A DNA stretch of 64,000 nt, from the NCBI RefSeq assembly GCF_020708045.1, contig NZ_JAJFES010000001.1, positions 186,001 through 250,000 on the forward strand, given 5' to 3'. This document shows, one piece after another, positions 10,996 to 18,905 of this stretch. The DNA comes from Massilia sp. IC2-278. Lineage in GTDB: Bacteria; Pseudomonadota; Gammaproteobacteria; Burkholderiales; Burkholderiaceae_D. The notes beneath the pieces are model-generated. The model did no database searches. It saw only the letters and a list, made by a program, of their open reading frames with translations, and had not been told where the DNA came from. The stretch's first letter is position 1; each line of letters begins with the position of its first letter. Made by a program: the position numbers and the translations under genes.

Positions 10996-12279
10996 TCACT
11001 GGCCCAGCAGGCTGCCGCCGACCGGCGATTGCGGGTCGATGGTCGACAGTTCGGTGTCGTATTCATGCGGCATCACCACCGGCACCTGCAGGCAGATGCT
11101 TTTCGTCGGCAGCACGGTTTCCCAGGCCCGCACGAGTTCGCGATAGGCCACGCCCACGGGCCGGATCTTGCGGTCGAGGTCGAACAGGCCGAGGGCGTTC
11201 ACATTACCGTTGTCTTCGCGCAGGGCAGTGTCCCAGTCGACCTGGTCGGTCAGCGAATACCAGGTGAAGCCGATCAGCGGGACGCCGTTGTTGCGCACCC
11301 GCAGCACGTTGGCCCATTCCTTCTTCAGCCAGTACACGGCTTCGTCGCCAGCCGGACCCTGGCACAGGTTGGTTTCCGTATGCATCACAGGCAGGCGGTA
11401 GCGGTTGTAGTACTGGTGGGTAATGACCGCATAGCCGAAGATCTCGCCGGCCGCGCGTGTCATGCCGTCGGCCGAGACATAGTGCTCGTTGGTCTGGTAA
11501 TAGTCGTTCCCCATGATGCAGTGGTGCTTCAGGTTGTGCTGGAGGAAGAAATGATATTCCTCGCGCGACATCCCGTTATCCAGCAGGTACTCGTACATCT
11601 CGGAGTCGACGCGCCGCCCATAGTTCAGGTCGAGCGCGAGGAAGCGGCGCGCATTGTTGAGCTCGGCCGGACCGATGGCATCCGGCGCCTCGGCGTGGAA
11701 GTATTCGGTAGACTCGCTCTGGATGAACAGGGCGTCCGGGCGCACCTTCAGGATCGCGTGCATGGCCAGGATGTTCGCCTTCACCACGTGCTTGATGGCG
11801 GTCACGAAGGCGGCGTCGGTGCGCATCTGCTCGTTCCACCAGCCGTACAGGGTCGAGAACACGGCGCAGATCCACATCTCGTTGATCGGCGTGTACATCT
11901 GCACCCAGGGATAGCGGCGTGCAAAGGCGCTGGCATAGGCCGCGAACAGTTCCGGGAAGTCGGGGTTCTGGAAGTTGCCGATCCAGTCGGGCACGCCGAA
12001 GTGGCACAGGTCGACGATCGGCGCAATGTTCCGGCGCCGCAGGTTGTTGAAGGTGAGGTCGGCGAATTCCCAGTCGTAGCGCTCGGGGCCGAGATAGCAG
12101 CGGTGCAGCGGCGGACCGTAGCGCAGCACGCGCAGGCCGAGTTCCTGCACCAGGTCGAAGTCGAGCTTCCAGTGCTTGTAGTGGCCGCATTTCTCGAGTT
12201 CGTCCATCCGGGTGCGGCCACCGTTGATGGTGGGATTGCTGTTCTCGATGCCTGTCGCGAAAATGAAACCTGGGTGCAT
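10996..12279 (-). CDS. Glycoside hydrolase family 1-like protein
   Basis: The ATG at 12279 follows a strong AAGGAGGAG site; the open frame runs 17 codons further upstream without support. The protein is 427 residues with no signal peptide, so it is probably cytoplasmic. Clan-A (beta/alpha)8 features are visible: YTPINEMW around the acid/base residue E134, and MHTETN around the nucleophile E302. Both depart from the usual TFNEP and TENG signatures, so this is a divergent GH1 member, and neither sugar nor aglycone can be assigned. It stands alone, divergent from the TonB-like gene, with no sugar transporter beside it. Confidence 0.82.
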   Translation of the reverse strand: MHPGFIFATGIENSNPTINGGRTRMDELEKCGHYKHWKLDFDLVQELGLRVLRYGPPLHRCYLGPERYDWEFADLTFNNLRRRNIAPIVDLCHFGVPDWIGNFQNPDFPELFAAYASAFARRYPWVQMYTPINEMWICAVFSTLYGWWNEQMRTDAAFVTAIKHVVKANILAMHAILKVRPDALFIQSESTEYFHAEAPDAIGPAELNNARRFLALDLNYGRRVDSEMYEYLLDNGMSREEYHFFLQHNLKHHCIMGNDYYQTNEHYVSADGMTRAAGEIFGYAVITHQYYNRYRLPVMHTETNLCQGPAGDEAVYWLKKEWANVLRVRNNGVPLIGFTWYSLTDQVDWDTALREDNGNVNALGLFDLDRKIRPVGVAYRELVRAWETVLPTKSICLQVPVVMPHEYDTELSTIDPQSPVGGSLLGQ

Positions 12280-12400
12280 GCAGCTCCTCCTTCGTCGCCA
12301 ATCTGCTTCCAGTATTGTCCACGCAGCCATGGAATGCTAGCGTGCGCAGTGTTCCTTAAGTAAACGTTAAGCTGTGAGCTCATCCATACCGCCGCCGCGC

Positions 12401-14458
12401 ATGACCCACTCCGCCACTGCACCCCGCGCTTCGGATCGCGCCAACCGCCGCATGCTGGCCGGCCTCGGGCTGTCGCTGCTCGTGCATGGCTTGATCCTGG
12501 CTATCCAGTTCGGCGTGCCGGGCATGGAGGCGGGAAGTGCGGGGCCGATCATGGTCACGCTGGCGCCCCCGGCGCCGCTGCCTGCCGCCGAGGACTTGCC
12601 GGCGCCCGTGTCCACGTCTCCTGTCACTCCGGCGCCTGAATCTCCGGTTGTTCCTGCGCTGGCATCTCCCGTCGATATGACGCCGCTGCCGGTGCCGCCG
12701 CTTGCCGCGGTACAGGCGCCGCGGCCGCCGTCTTCCGGTTTCCAGCTGCGCGATCCGGTACCGCTGGCGCCGCCGCCGGCGCCGGCCAAGCCGGTACGGC
12801 AAGCGGCAAAGCGGCGCCGTCCCCGTCCTGGTCCGCCGCCCTTGCAGCCGGGCCTGGAGACGCCGGTCATCGCCCAACTCGACGACGCCGATTCCGTATT
12901 CAGGCTGCCGCCTCCCGAGCTGGTCCCGGACGATCCGCCCGATCCGGCGCTTGATTCGGCACCTGAGCTGGCCCAGGCCGAGCCCGACACGGAGGCGACC
13001 GCCCAGGACGACCCGCCTGCCATCGATACGCATGCTGTGGACGAGGCCCTGGCGCGCGAGGGGGAGGCAGAGCGCATGGCCGCCGAGGAAGCGCAGCGCC
13101 TGGCGCGTGAAGAGGAGGAACGACTTGCCGCGGCGCGCCTGGCGGCCGAGCAGGAGACACGGCTTGCCGACGAGCGCAGGATCGAAGAGGAGCGCCGTCA
13201 GGATCGCCTGCGGGCGGAGCAGGAGGCACAGCGCCAGCGCGCCGACGAAGAACGCCGCCTGGCGCAGGCGCGCGCGGCCGAGGACAGCGCACGTGCCGCC
13301 GCCGAGCAAAGCCTGGCGCAGGCGCAGCGCGAGCGGGAAGTGATCGAGGCACGCGAGCGCCAGTTGGCTGCGCAGCGCGAGCAGGAGGCCGCGTCGCGCG
13401 CGCTTGCCGAACAGCAGGCGCTGGCCGAGCGGCAGCGCGCGGAAGCACTGCAACGCGAGCGTGCACTCGCGCAGCAACGCGAGGAAGAACAGCAACGTCA
13501 GCGTGCGCTGACGCAGCAGCGTGAGGCAGAACAGCAGCGCGAGCGTGCATTGGCCCAGCAGCGCGAGGAAGCACAGCAGCGCGAGCTGGCCCGGCAACAC
13601 CTCGACGACGAGCGGCGCGCACGCGAGGCCGCGCTTGCCAGCGCGCGCCGTGCCGCCGAGCAGGAAGCCGAGCGCCTGGCGCTGGAACGCCGCCAGCAAG
13701 CCGACGCCACGCGCCGCCTGGCCGAACAGCAGGCGCGGCAGCGGGAAGAAGAGGCGGCACACCGCGCCGAGCAGCTTGCCCAGCAACGAATGCAGGAACA
13801 GATGCAGGCGCAGCAGGCGGAACAGGCCGAGCGCCAGCGTGCCCTCGAGGATGCGCGCCGCGAAGCCGGACGGACGGCACTGGCAGGCCGCGCCGGCCAG
13901 CCCGGCGCCGGCAGCGCCTTCGATCCCGGCCCGGACGCCGGCCCCGGGCGCGGCAATGGCGCCGGCGGTGCCGGCAATTCCGGCGCCGTCCCGCGCGGCA
14001 TGCTCGGCAGCGATCTCGCCCTGCGTGCGCGCGAGATGATGCGCGGTATCGATATCCCGGCCAATCCGCCGGCAGCCCTGCGCGCGGCGCGCGAGGCTGC
14101 GCGCCGTGTCGCCGTCGCCGCAGACGAACGGGACGTTCCGGTGCGCATGTATGTCGACAGCTTCCGCCAGAAAATCGAACGCACCGCCGCGCAGATCCAG
14201 ATGCGCGTGGCGGCGGCGCCGGCGCGCTACGACCCGCTGGTCAGCGTGGCGGTGCGCAGCGACGGCAGCGTCGACGAGGTCGTCATCCTGCGCTCGAGCG
14301 GACGCCCCGATATCGACGAGGCGATACGCCGCATCGTGCACCTGAATGCGCGCTACGCCGCGTTTCCGCCGAACGTGGCGGCGCGCTTCGATGTCATCGA
14401 GATCCGCCGCATCTGGACCTTCGCCGAGACCCTGAAGCTGCTCGAAGAGGTGCGCTGA
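12401..14458 (+). CDS. Very long TonB/TolA-like protein with Q/E/R/A-rich coiled coil
   Basis: The N-terminal signal-anchor (LGLSLLVHGLILAIQFG, about residues 22-38) has the Ser/His-type helix of TonB proteins that contact ExbB/ExbD. A Pro/Ala-rich stretch follows to about residue 200. Next come roughly 280 residues of Glu/Gln/Arg/Ala-rich, probably continuous helix or coiled coil, a short Gly/Pro-rich hinge, and a C-terminal TonB-type domain (VSVAVRSDGSVDEVVILRSS, then FPPNVAARFDVIEIRRIWTF). At 685 residues it is two to three times the length of TonB. The helix includes three 14-residue repeats. No exbB or exbD is adjacent. The start is uncertain: a GTG at 12374 would add nine residues, and neither start has a good Shine-Dalgarno. 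Confidence 0.82.
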   Translation: MTHSATAPRASDRANRRMLAGLGLSLLVHGLILAIQFGVPGMEAGSAGPIMVTLAPPAPLPAAEDLPAPVSTSPVTPAPESPVVPALASPVDMTPLPVPPLAAVQAPRPPSSGFQLRDPVPLAPPPAPAKPVRQAAKRRRPRPGPPPLQPGLETPVIAQLDDADSVFRLPPPELVPDDPPDPALDSAPELAQAEPDTEATAQDDPPAIDTHAVDEALAREGEAERMAAEEAQRLAREEEERLAAARLAAEQETRLADERRIEEERRQDRLRAEQEAQRQRADEERRLAQARAAEDSARAAAEQSLAQAQREREVIEARERQLAAQREQEAASRALAEQQALAERQRAEALQRERALAQQREEEQQRQRALTQQREAEQQRERALAQQREEAQQRELARQHLDDERRAREAALASARRAAEQEAERLALERRQQADATRRLAEQQARQREEEAAHRAEQLAQQRMQEQMQAQQAEQAERQRALEDARREAGRTALAGRAGQPGAGSAFDPGPDAGPGRGNGAGGAGNSGAVPRGMLGSDLALRAREMMRGIDIPANPPAALRAAREAARRVAVAADERDVPVRMYVDSFRQKIERTAAQIQMRVAAAPARYDPLVSVAVRSDGSVDEVVILRSSGRPDIDEAIRRIVHLNARYAAFPPNVAARFDVIEIRRIWTFAETLKLLEEVR
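13454..13579 (+). repeat. Three 42-bp in-frame tandem repeats in the TonB-like gene
   Basis: Units at 13454-13495, 13496-13537 and 13538-13579 each encode a 14-residue Arg/Glu/Gln/Ala unit (RERALAQQREEEQQ and close variants). The bases differ mostly at third positions, so the peptide repeat is better kept than the DNA repeat. Confidence 0.85.
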
Positions 14459-14467
14459 GGCGCCGAA

Positions 14468-14492
14468 GCCCGTATGCGCAGCGCATTCGGGC
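14468..14492 (+). terminator. Hairpin after the TonB-like gene
   Basis: GCCCGTATGCGC and GCGCATTCGGGC form an almost perfect inverted repeat (one mismatch) 10 bp past the stop. No T tract follows, so it may be a weak or Rho-assisted terminator. Confidence 0.45.
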
Positions 14493-14568
14493 GCCGGCGC
14501 ACGGCCCCGCGCGCTACCTGAGCCTGCCGTTTGATTTGCAGCAAAGCTGCCTGTGGTGGACGCCTTAC

Positions 14569-14583
14569 GCTGACTTGGTCAGC
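14569..14583. promoter_or_regulatory. Inverted repeat upstream of the polysaccharide export gene
   Basis: GCTGAC-TTG-GTCAGC is a perfect 6-bp dyad ending 33 bp before the export lipoprotein start. Another (GCAGC-AAA-GCTGC, 14538-14550) lies just upstream. Either could be a regulator site or an mRNA hairpin at the head of the plus-strand export operon; no promoter was clear. Confidence 0.3.
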
Positions 14584-14616
14584 CAGACAAGGCGCTTCAT
14601 TTTCATAGGCAAGCTC

Positions 14617-15813
14617 ATGAATTTACCAACAGAAATTTTGCGTCTGCGCATTTTTGGCGCAGGCCGTACGTGCACGTTTGCGCGCGTCCCCGCGTTCGCT
14701 TCCGCGTCTGTCCCTGCGCGCGCGCTGGCCCTCGCACTGGTCCTGGCGCTGAGCGGCTGCACCGGAGGGCCACGCTTCCACTCCGAAGCCGGCGGCGCCG
14801 AAGCGGCGCCGCCAACCGAACTGATTACCGAGCAGCTGATCGCCGCCGAGCAGCAGGCCTACGCCGCGCGCGGCAACCAGGACCTGTCGAAGCTGCTGGT
14901 GGCGCACCCGCCGCCCTATACCATCGGCCGCGGCGACATTCTCTCGATCGTGGTCTGGGACCATCCCGAACTGGCCGCCGGCGGCATGACCGCCGCCACG
15001 GCTTCTGCGGACGCCGCGGTGGCCGTCGCCGGCGCCACCGCCAACGCGCAGCAGCCCGGCTTCGTGGTCGATCACCAGGGCCGCATCCAGTTTCCCTTCG
15101 CCGGCCTGCTGCCGGTCGAGGGCCTGACCGAGGAGCAGGCGCGCGCGCTACTGACGCAGAAGATCGCCAAGTACATCGCCAATCCCAATATCACGCTGCG
15201 CGTGCAGGCCTACCGCAGCAAGCGCGTCTACATCGACGGCGAGGTCAAGTCGCCCGGCCTGCAGGCCATCAACGACATTCCCATGACCCTGGTGGAAGCA
15301 CTGAACCGTGCCGGCGGCCTGCTGCCCACGGCCGACCAGAGCCGCATCGCCCTCGAACGCGGCGACCTGCGCTACAGCATCAACCTGCGCGAACTGGTGC
15401 AGAAGGGCATCAATCCCGGCAACGTCATGCTGGCGCCGGGCGACGTGGTGCGCGTGCATTCGCGCGACGAAAGCAAGGTCTTCGTGTCGGGCGAGGTCGT
15501 CACCCCGCGCGCGCTCACCATGCACAACGGCCGCCTCACGCTCAACGAGGCGCTCGGCGAGACCGGCGGGGTGAGTCCCCTGAGCGGCGACGCGCGCCAG
15601 ATCTACGTGGTGCGCAAGACGCCCGAGCGCACCCGCGTGTTCCAGCTCGACGCGCGCGTCACCGGCTCGCTGGCGATGGCCGAATCCTTCGAACTGCGGC
15701 CGAAGGACGTGGTGTACGTGGCCGCTTCGCCGCTGGCCAACTGGAACCGCCACCTGAGCCTGCTCTTCCCGGGCGCGCTGACGAATGCGGTCGGCGTCAG
15801 CACCCGGCCCTGA
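14617..15813 (+). CDS. Polysaccharide export outer-membrane lipoprotein (Wza/GumB type)
   Basis: This is the outer-membrane channel component for a Wzx/Wzy exopolysaccharide. From the ATG at 14617 the 398-residue protein has an unusually long N-region and a lipobox LALSGC with C48 as the lipidated cysteine. The Poly_export domain follows (YTIGRGDILSIVVWDHPEL near residue 108), then two SLBB-type repeats (VYIDGEVKSPGLQAI and VFVSGEVVTPRALTM). An Ala/Thr-rich insert (about residues 125-150) interrupts the export domain. An in-frame ATG at 14536 is possible but would put the signal peptide internally. The chain-length/kinase gene follows after 49 bp. Confidence 0.93.
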   Translation: MNLPTEILRLRIFGAGRTCTFARVPAFASASVPARALALALVLALSGCTGGPRFHSEAGGAEAAPPTELITEQLIAAEQQAYAARGNQDLSKLLVAHPPPYTIGRGDILSIVVWDHPELAAGGMTAATASADAAVAVAGATANAQQPGFVVDHQGRIQFPFAGLLPVEGLTEEQARALLTQKIAKYIANPNITLRVQAYRSKRVYIDGEVKSPGLQAINDIPMTLVEALNRAGGLLPTADQSRIALERGDLRYSINLRELVQKGINPGNVMLAPGDVVRVHSRDESKVFVSGEVVTPRALTMHNGRLTLNEALGETGGVSPLSGDARQIYVVRKTPERTRVFQLDARVTGSLAMAESFELRPKDVVYVAASPLANWNRHLSLLFPGALTNAVGVSTRP

Positions 15814-15862
15814 CGGCAGTCGGCGCCTTATCGGGGAACACTCGACGCATACGGAGAACACC

Positions 15863-18145
15863 ATGACCAAACCCGCCGACAACCATTCGCTGGCCCACGT
15901 CACCCACAGCCCGCCGATCCTGAGCGTGCCCTTCGATCCGCGGCCGACGGTGAGCGCGACCGACGAGCCGACCGTCGACTTGAAAGGGCACTTCAACACC
16001 CTGTACGACAGCCGCTGGCTGATCGGCGGCATCACCGCCCTGATCACGCTGCTGGCCGTGCTGTACGCGCTGGTCGCCAAGCCGGTGTACGAAGCCAACC
16101 TGATGATCCACGTCGAGGAAGAAAGCCCGAACGCCTCGAAGAACATCCTGAGCGAAGCCTCGTCGCTGTTCGAGACCAAGAAGGCGGCGATCGCCGAAAT
16201 GGAGCTGCTGCGGTCGCGCATGGTCGTGTCGCAGGCGGTCGACAATCTCCAGCTCTACATCGAGGTGCAGCCGAAGTATTTCCCGGTGGTCGGCTACTGG
16301 TTCGCCACCCAGAACAATGGCGCGCTGGCCACGCCCGGCCTGTTCGGCTATGGCGGCTATGTCTGGGGCGGCGAAAAGGCCGAGGTCTCGGTGTTCGACG
16401 TGCCCGAATCCTGGCTCAACCGCGAATTCACCCTGACCGCGCGCGGCGTCAACCGCTATCACTTTTCCGGCGGCGGCCAGCGCGTCGCTTTCGAAGGCAC
16501 GGTCGGCCAGCGCTACCGCGTGCCCACGCCCGACGGCACCGTCGAGATCAAGGTCGACCGCATGAATGCCAACCCCGGCGCGCGCTTCCGCCTGAAGCGC
16601 AAGTCGCGCCTCGGCACCATCCAGGCGATCCAGACCGCGATGGTGATCACCGAGCAGGGCAAGCAGTCCGGCGTGATCGAGGTCAAGCTGCAGGGGGAGA
16701 ATGCCAAGCGCATCAATGCCTTGCTGAGCGAGATCGGGCGCGAATACATGCGCCAGAACCTGGCGCGCAAGACCGAGGAAGCCGAGAAGTCGCTCGCTTT
16801 CCTGAACAAGCAATTGCCCATCCTGAAGCGCCAGCTCGAGCAGTCCGAAGACCGCTACAACCAGTTCCGCAATTCGCACGGCACCGTCGACCTGCGCGAG
16901 GAAGCGCGCGTCAGCCTGGCCCAGGCCACCGCGGCGCGCGCGCGGCGCATCGAGCTGACGCAGAAGAAGACCGAGCTGCTGGCGCGCTTCACCGAAGACC
17001 ATCCGATCGTCGCCGCCGTCAACCGCCAGCGCAAGGAAGTCGACGCCGAAATCGAGGCGATCGCCGCGCGCATCCGCACGCTGCCCGTGCTCGAGCAGGA
17101 CGAGGCGCGCCTGACGCGCGACATCAAGGTGAACACCGACCTGTACACGGCCCTGTCGAACACGGCCCAGCAGCTGCGCCTGATTTCCGTTGGCCGCGTC
17201 AGCAACGTGCGCCTGGTCGACGCGCCGATCGCACCCGAGCGTCCGCTCAAGCCGAACCGTCCGCTGATCGTGGCCCTGGCCGTGATCACCGGGCTGTTCC
17301 TCGGCACGCTGCTCGCCTTTGCGCGCAAGGCCATGAAGGGCGGCATCGACGACCCGCAGAAGATCGAGCAGCTGCTCAATGCCCGGGTCGTCTACGCCAC
17401 CATCCCGCACAGCGGCAACCAGGACAAGCTGCTGCGCAAGGCGCGCGGCGATGGCGGCGCCCTGCCGCTGCTGGCCCAGATCCTGCCGGAAGATCCGGCT
17501 GTCGAGAGCCTGCGCAGCTTCCGCGCCGCGCTGCTATTCGCCATGCCCCACTTCAAGAACAACATCGTGATGTTTGCCGGGCCGACGCGCGACATCGGCA
17601 AGTCCTTCGTCGCGGCCAACTTCGCCGCCGTGATGGCCGCCAGCGGCAAGCGCGTGCTGCTGATCGACGCCGACCTGCGCAATGGCCACCTGCACCGCTA
17701 CTTCGGCGTTGCCCGCGAGCGCGGCCTGTCGCGCTCGATCATCGGCTCGATGCCGGTCGAGGACATCATCCACCACGACGTCATGGAAAACCTCGACTTC
17801 ATTCCGACCGGAGAATTGCCGCCGAACCGTTCGGAATTCCTGCTGCACCTGAACTTCGGTGCCTTGCTCGAGTCCGTCAGCAAGCAATACGACCTGGTGC
17901 TGCTCGACCCGCCGCCGCTGCTGGCCGTGGCCGACGCCCTGATCATCGGCGCGCATGCCGGCGCCGTCTTTATCGTGGCGCGCGCCGGCATCACCACCGA
18001 AGGGCAGATCAACGAGTCGGTCAAGCGCCTCAATCACGCCGGGATTGCACCGCAAGGGGTGCTGTTCAACGACATGGCCCTGCGCCTCGGCGCCAGCGCT
18101 GCCCAGTACGGCGCGGCGACGGCGCAGATCGGCTACGTGGCCTGA
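15863..18145 (+). CDS. Polysaccharide co-polymerase fused to a bacterial tyrosine kinase (Wzc/EpsG type)
   Basis: The 760-residue inner-membrane protein sets polymer length and couples it to export. It has a Wzz domain with transmembrane segments at about 53-72 and 473-492, and long periplasmic helices between (about 280-430). The cytoplasmic kinase domain has Walker A GPTRDIGKS (573-581), Walker A' VLLIDADLR (about 598-606) and Walker B LVLLDPPP. The C-terminal tail, where Wzc-type kinases carry a cluster of autophosphorylated tyrosines, has only two (AAQYGAATAQIGYVA). No low-molecular-weight phosphatase gene (Wzb) is adjacent. The start at 15863 has GGAG upstream. Confidence 0.93.
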   Translation: MTKPADNHSLAHVTHSPPILSVPFDPRPTVSATDEPTVDLKGHFNTLYDSRWLIGGITALITLLAVLYALVAKPVYEANLMIHVEEESPNASKNILSEASSLFETKKAAIAEMELLRSRMVVSQAVDNLQLYIEVQPKYFPVVGYWFATQNNGALATPGLFGYGGYVWGGEKAEVSVFDVPESWLNREFTLTARGVNRYHFSGGGQRVAFEGTVGQRYRVPTPDGTVEIKVDRMNANPGARFRLKRKSRLGTIQAIQTAMVITEQGKQSGVIEVKLQGENAKRINALLSEIGREYMRQNLARKTEEAEKSLAFLNKQLPILKRQLEQSEDRYNQFRNSHGTVDLREEARVSLAQATAARARRIELTQKKTELLARFTEDHPIVAAVNRQRKEVDAEIEAIAARIRTLPVLEQDEARLTRDIKVNTDLYTALSNTAQQLRLISVGRVSNVRLVDAPIAPERPLKPNRPLIVALAVITGLFLGTLLAFARKAMKGGIDDPQKIEQLLNARVVYATIPHSGNQDKLLRKARGDGGALPLLAQILPEDPAVESLRSFRAALLFAMPHFKNNIVMFAGPTRDIGKSFVAANFAAVMAASGKRVLLIDADLRNGHLHRYFGVARERGLSRSIIGSMPVEDIIHHDVMENLDFIPTGELPPNRSEFLLHLNFGALLESVSKQYDLVLLDPPPLLAVADALIIGAHAGAVFIVARAGITTEGQINESVKRLNHAGIAPQGVLFNDMALRLGASAAQYGAATAQIGYVA

Positions 18146-18151
18146 TCCGGA

Positions 18152-18172
18152 GGGGCGCAGCGCCTGCGCCCC
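18152..18172 (+). terminator. GC hairpin after the co-polymerase/kinase gene
   Basis: GGGGCGCAG-CGC-CTGCGCCCC is a perfect 9-bp stem starting 7 bp past the stop; no T tract follows. Confidence 0.5.
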
Positions 18173-18683
18173 GCGTGGGCGCGCTTGGCGCCGCATCGCG
18201 GCTTTCCGAGCGTTTCGATTACTGCTCCCATGCGGCGCTTGCCGCCGTCGCCGTGCCTTGTCGCGGTTCTCTGCAGCCAGGACGGCGCTGCGGCGCATTG
18301 TCCGTCCGAGCCATCCGGTGCGATCCGGCGCCATGCGGCGCCTTTCTGTGCCAGTCAGATACTAGATGCCAGGTGCCGGAGCGACGGGTAGCCACAGGCC
18401 GCTCTTCATGTGCCCCAGGCTGCGACGGCGCGATCCATCTCTTCGTACTAAACGAATCCTTGCTGTGGCCTACGCGTACTGTGGCGCGGTTCATGCGCCC
18501 GGTTCGCGGCATCGCGTTGAGCGGCAGGTTTGCGGACCCCGTCTGGCACACCGGCGCTTGCTTGCCGGATAAGGGACTTCAAGGAGAAGAGGAGCGAAAG
18601 GCGCCGGCCGGATAGACAGGGGCCGGCCGGATAAGCAGGGGCGTGGGAGGAGCTGGCGCTGCTGGCTGATGCAGCCAGCCGCG

Positions 18684-18833
18684 CCGGGCCGGCTGACTGG
18701 TGTAACCAGCCACGCCAACCGGACTAGCGGTGGCACCAGACATGCCAACCCGGCTAGCCGTGGCACCAGCCATGCCAAACCGGCTAGCCGTGGCACCAGT
18801 CACGCCGGCCCGGCTGGCCGATGTGACCAGCCG
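18684..18833. repeat. Degenerate 30-bp tandem repeat, about five units
   Basis: Units begin at 18684, 18714, 18744, 18774 and 18804, each 30 bp, sharing a core CCGGCTAGCCGTGGCACCAG with variation. The units at 18744 and 18774 are nearly identical and the outer ones more diverged. There are no unique spacers, so it is not a CRISPR array. Since 30 is a multiple of three, open frames on both strands repeat a 10-residue unit; nothing indicates translation. GGCTAGCC inside each core is itself palindromic. Confidence 0.85.
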
Positions 18834-18905
18834 GGCCGACCCCAGCCGGGAGATGCGAAAACCAGTGCGCCTGCCCGGGGACAAGGCGCACCGGCCAACC
18901 GATGT

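Larger units (their letters stand above)
18146..18905. other. 760-bp convergent intergenic region without a convincing gene
   Basis: The region lies between the stop codons of the plus-strand kinase gene and the minus-strand acyltransferase gene. It starts with a 9-bp GC hairpin (GGGGCGCAG / CTGCGCCCC, 18152-18172) that may end the kinase transcript. The middle (18180-18600) has mixed composition and short open frames rich in Arg, Cys and Pro that resemble no family I know. The right part holds a 30-bp tandem repeat (see that entry). I see no promoter, tRNA, transposase fragment or target-site duplication. Confidence 0.6.

Noticed and set aside
12374..14458. The TonB-like gene as tolA of a tol-pal operon
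   Set aside because: No tolQ, tolR, tolB or pal lies beside it, and the C-terminal domain reads as TonB-type; a TolA-like role is still possible but not supported by context.
18175..18615. A 146-codon plus-strand frame in the convergent gap
   Set aside because: No ribosome site, no recognisable motif, Arg/Cys/Pro-rich composition and no family resemblance; several overlapping frames of similar quality exist.
18684..18833. Possible CRISPR array
   Set aside because: The 30-bp units are directly adjacent with no spacers, and no cas genes are in the window; it is a tandem repeat.
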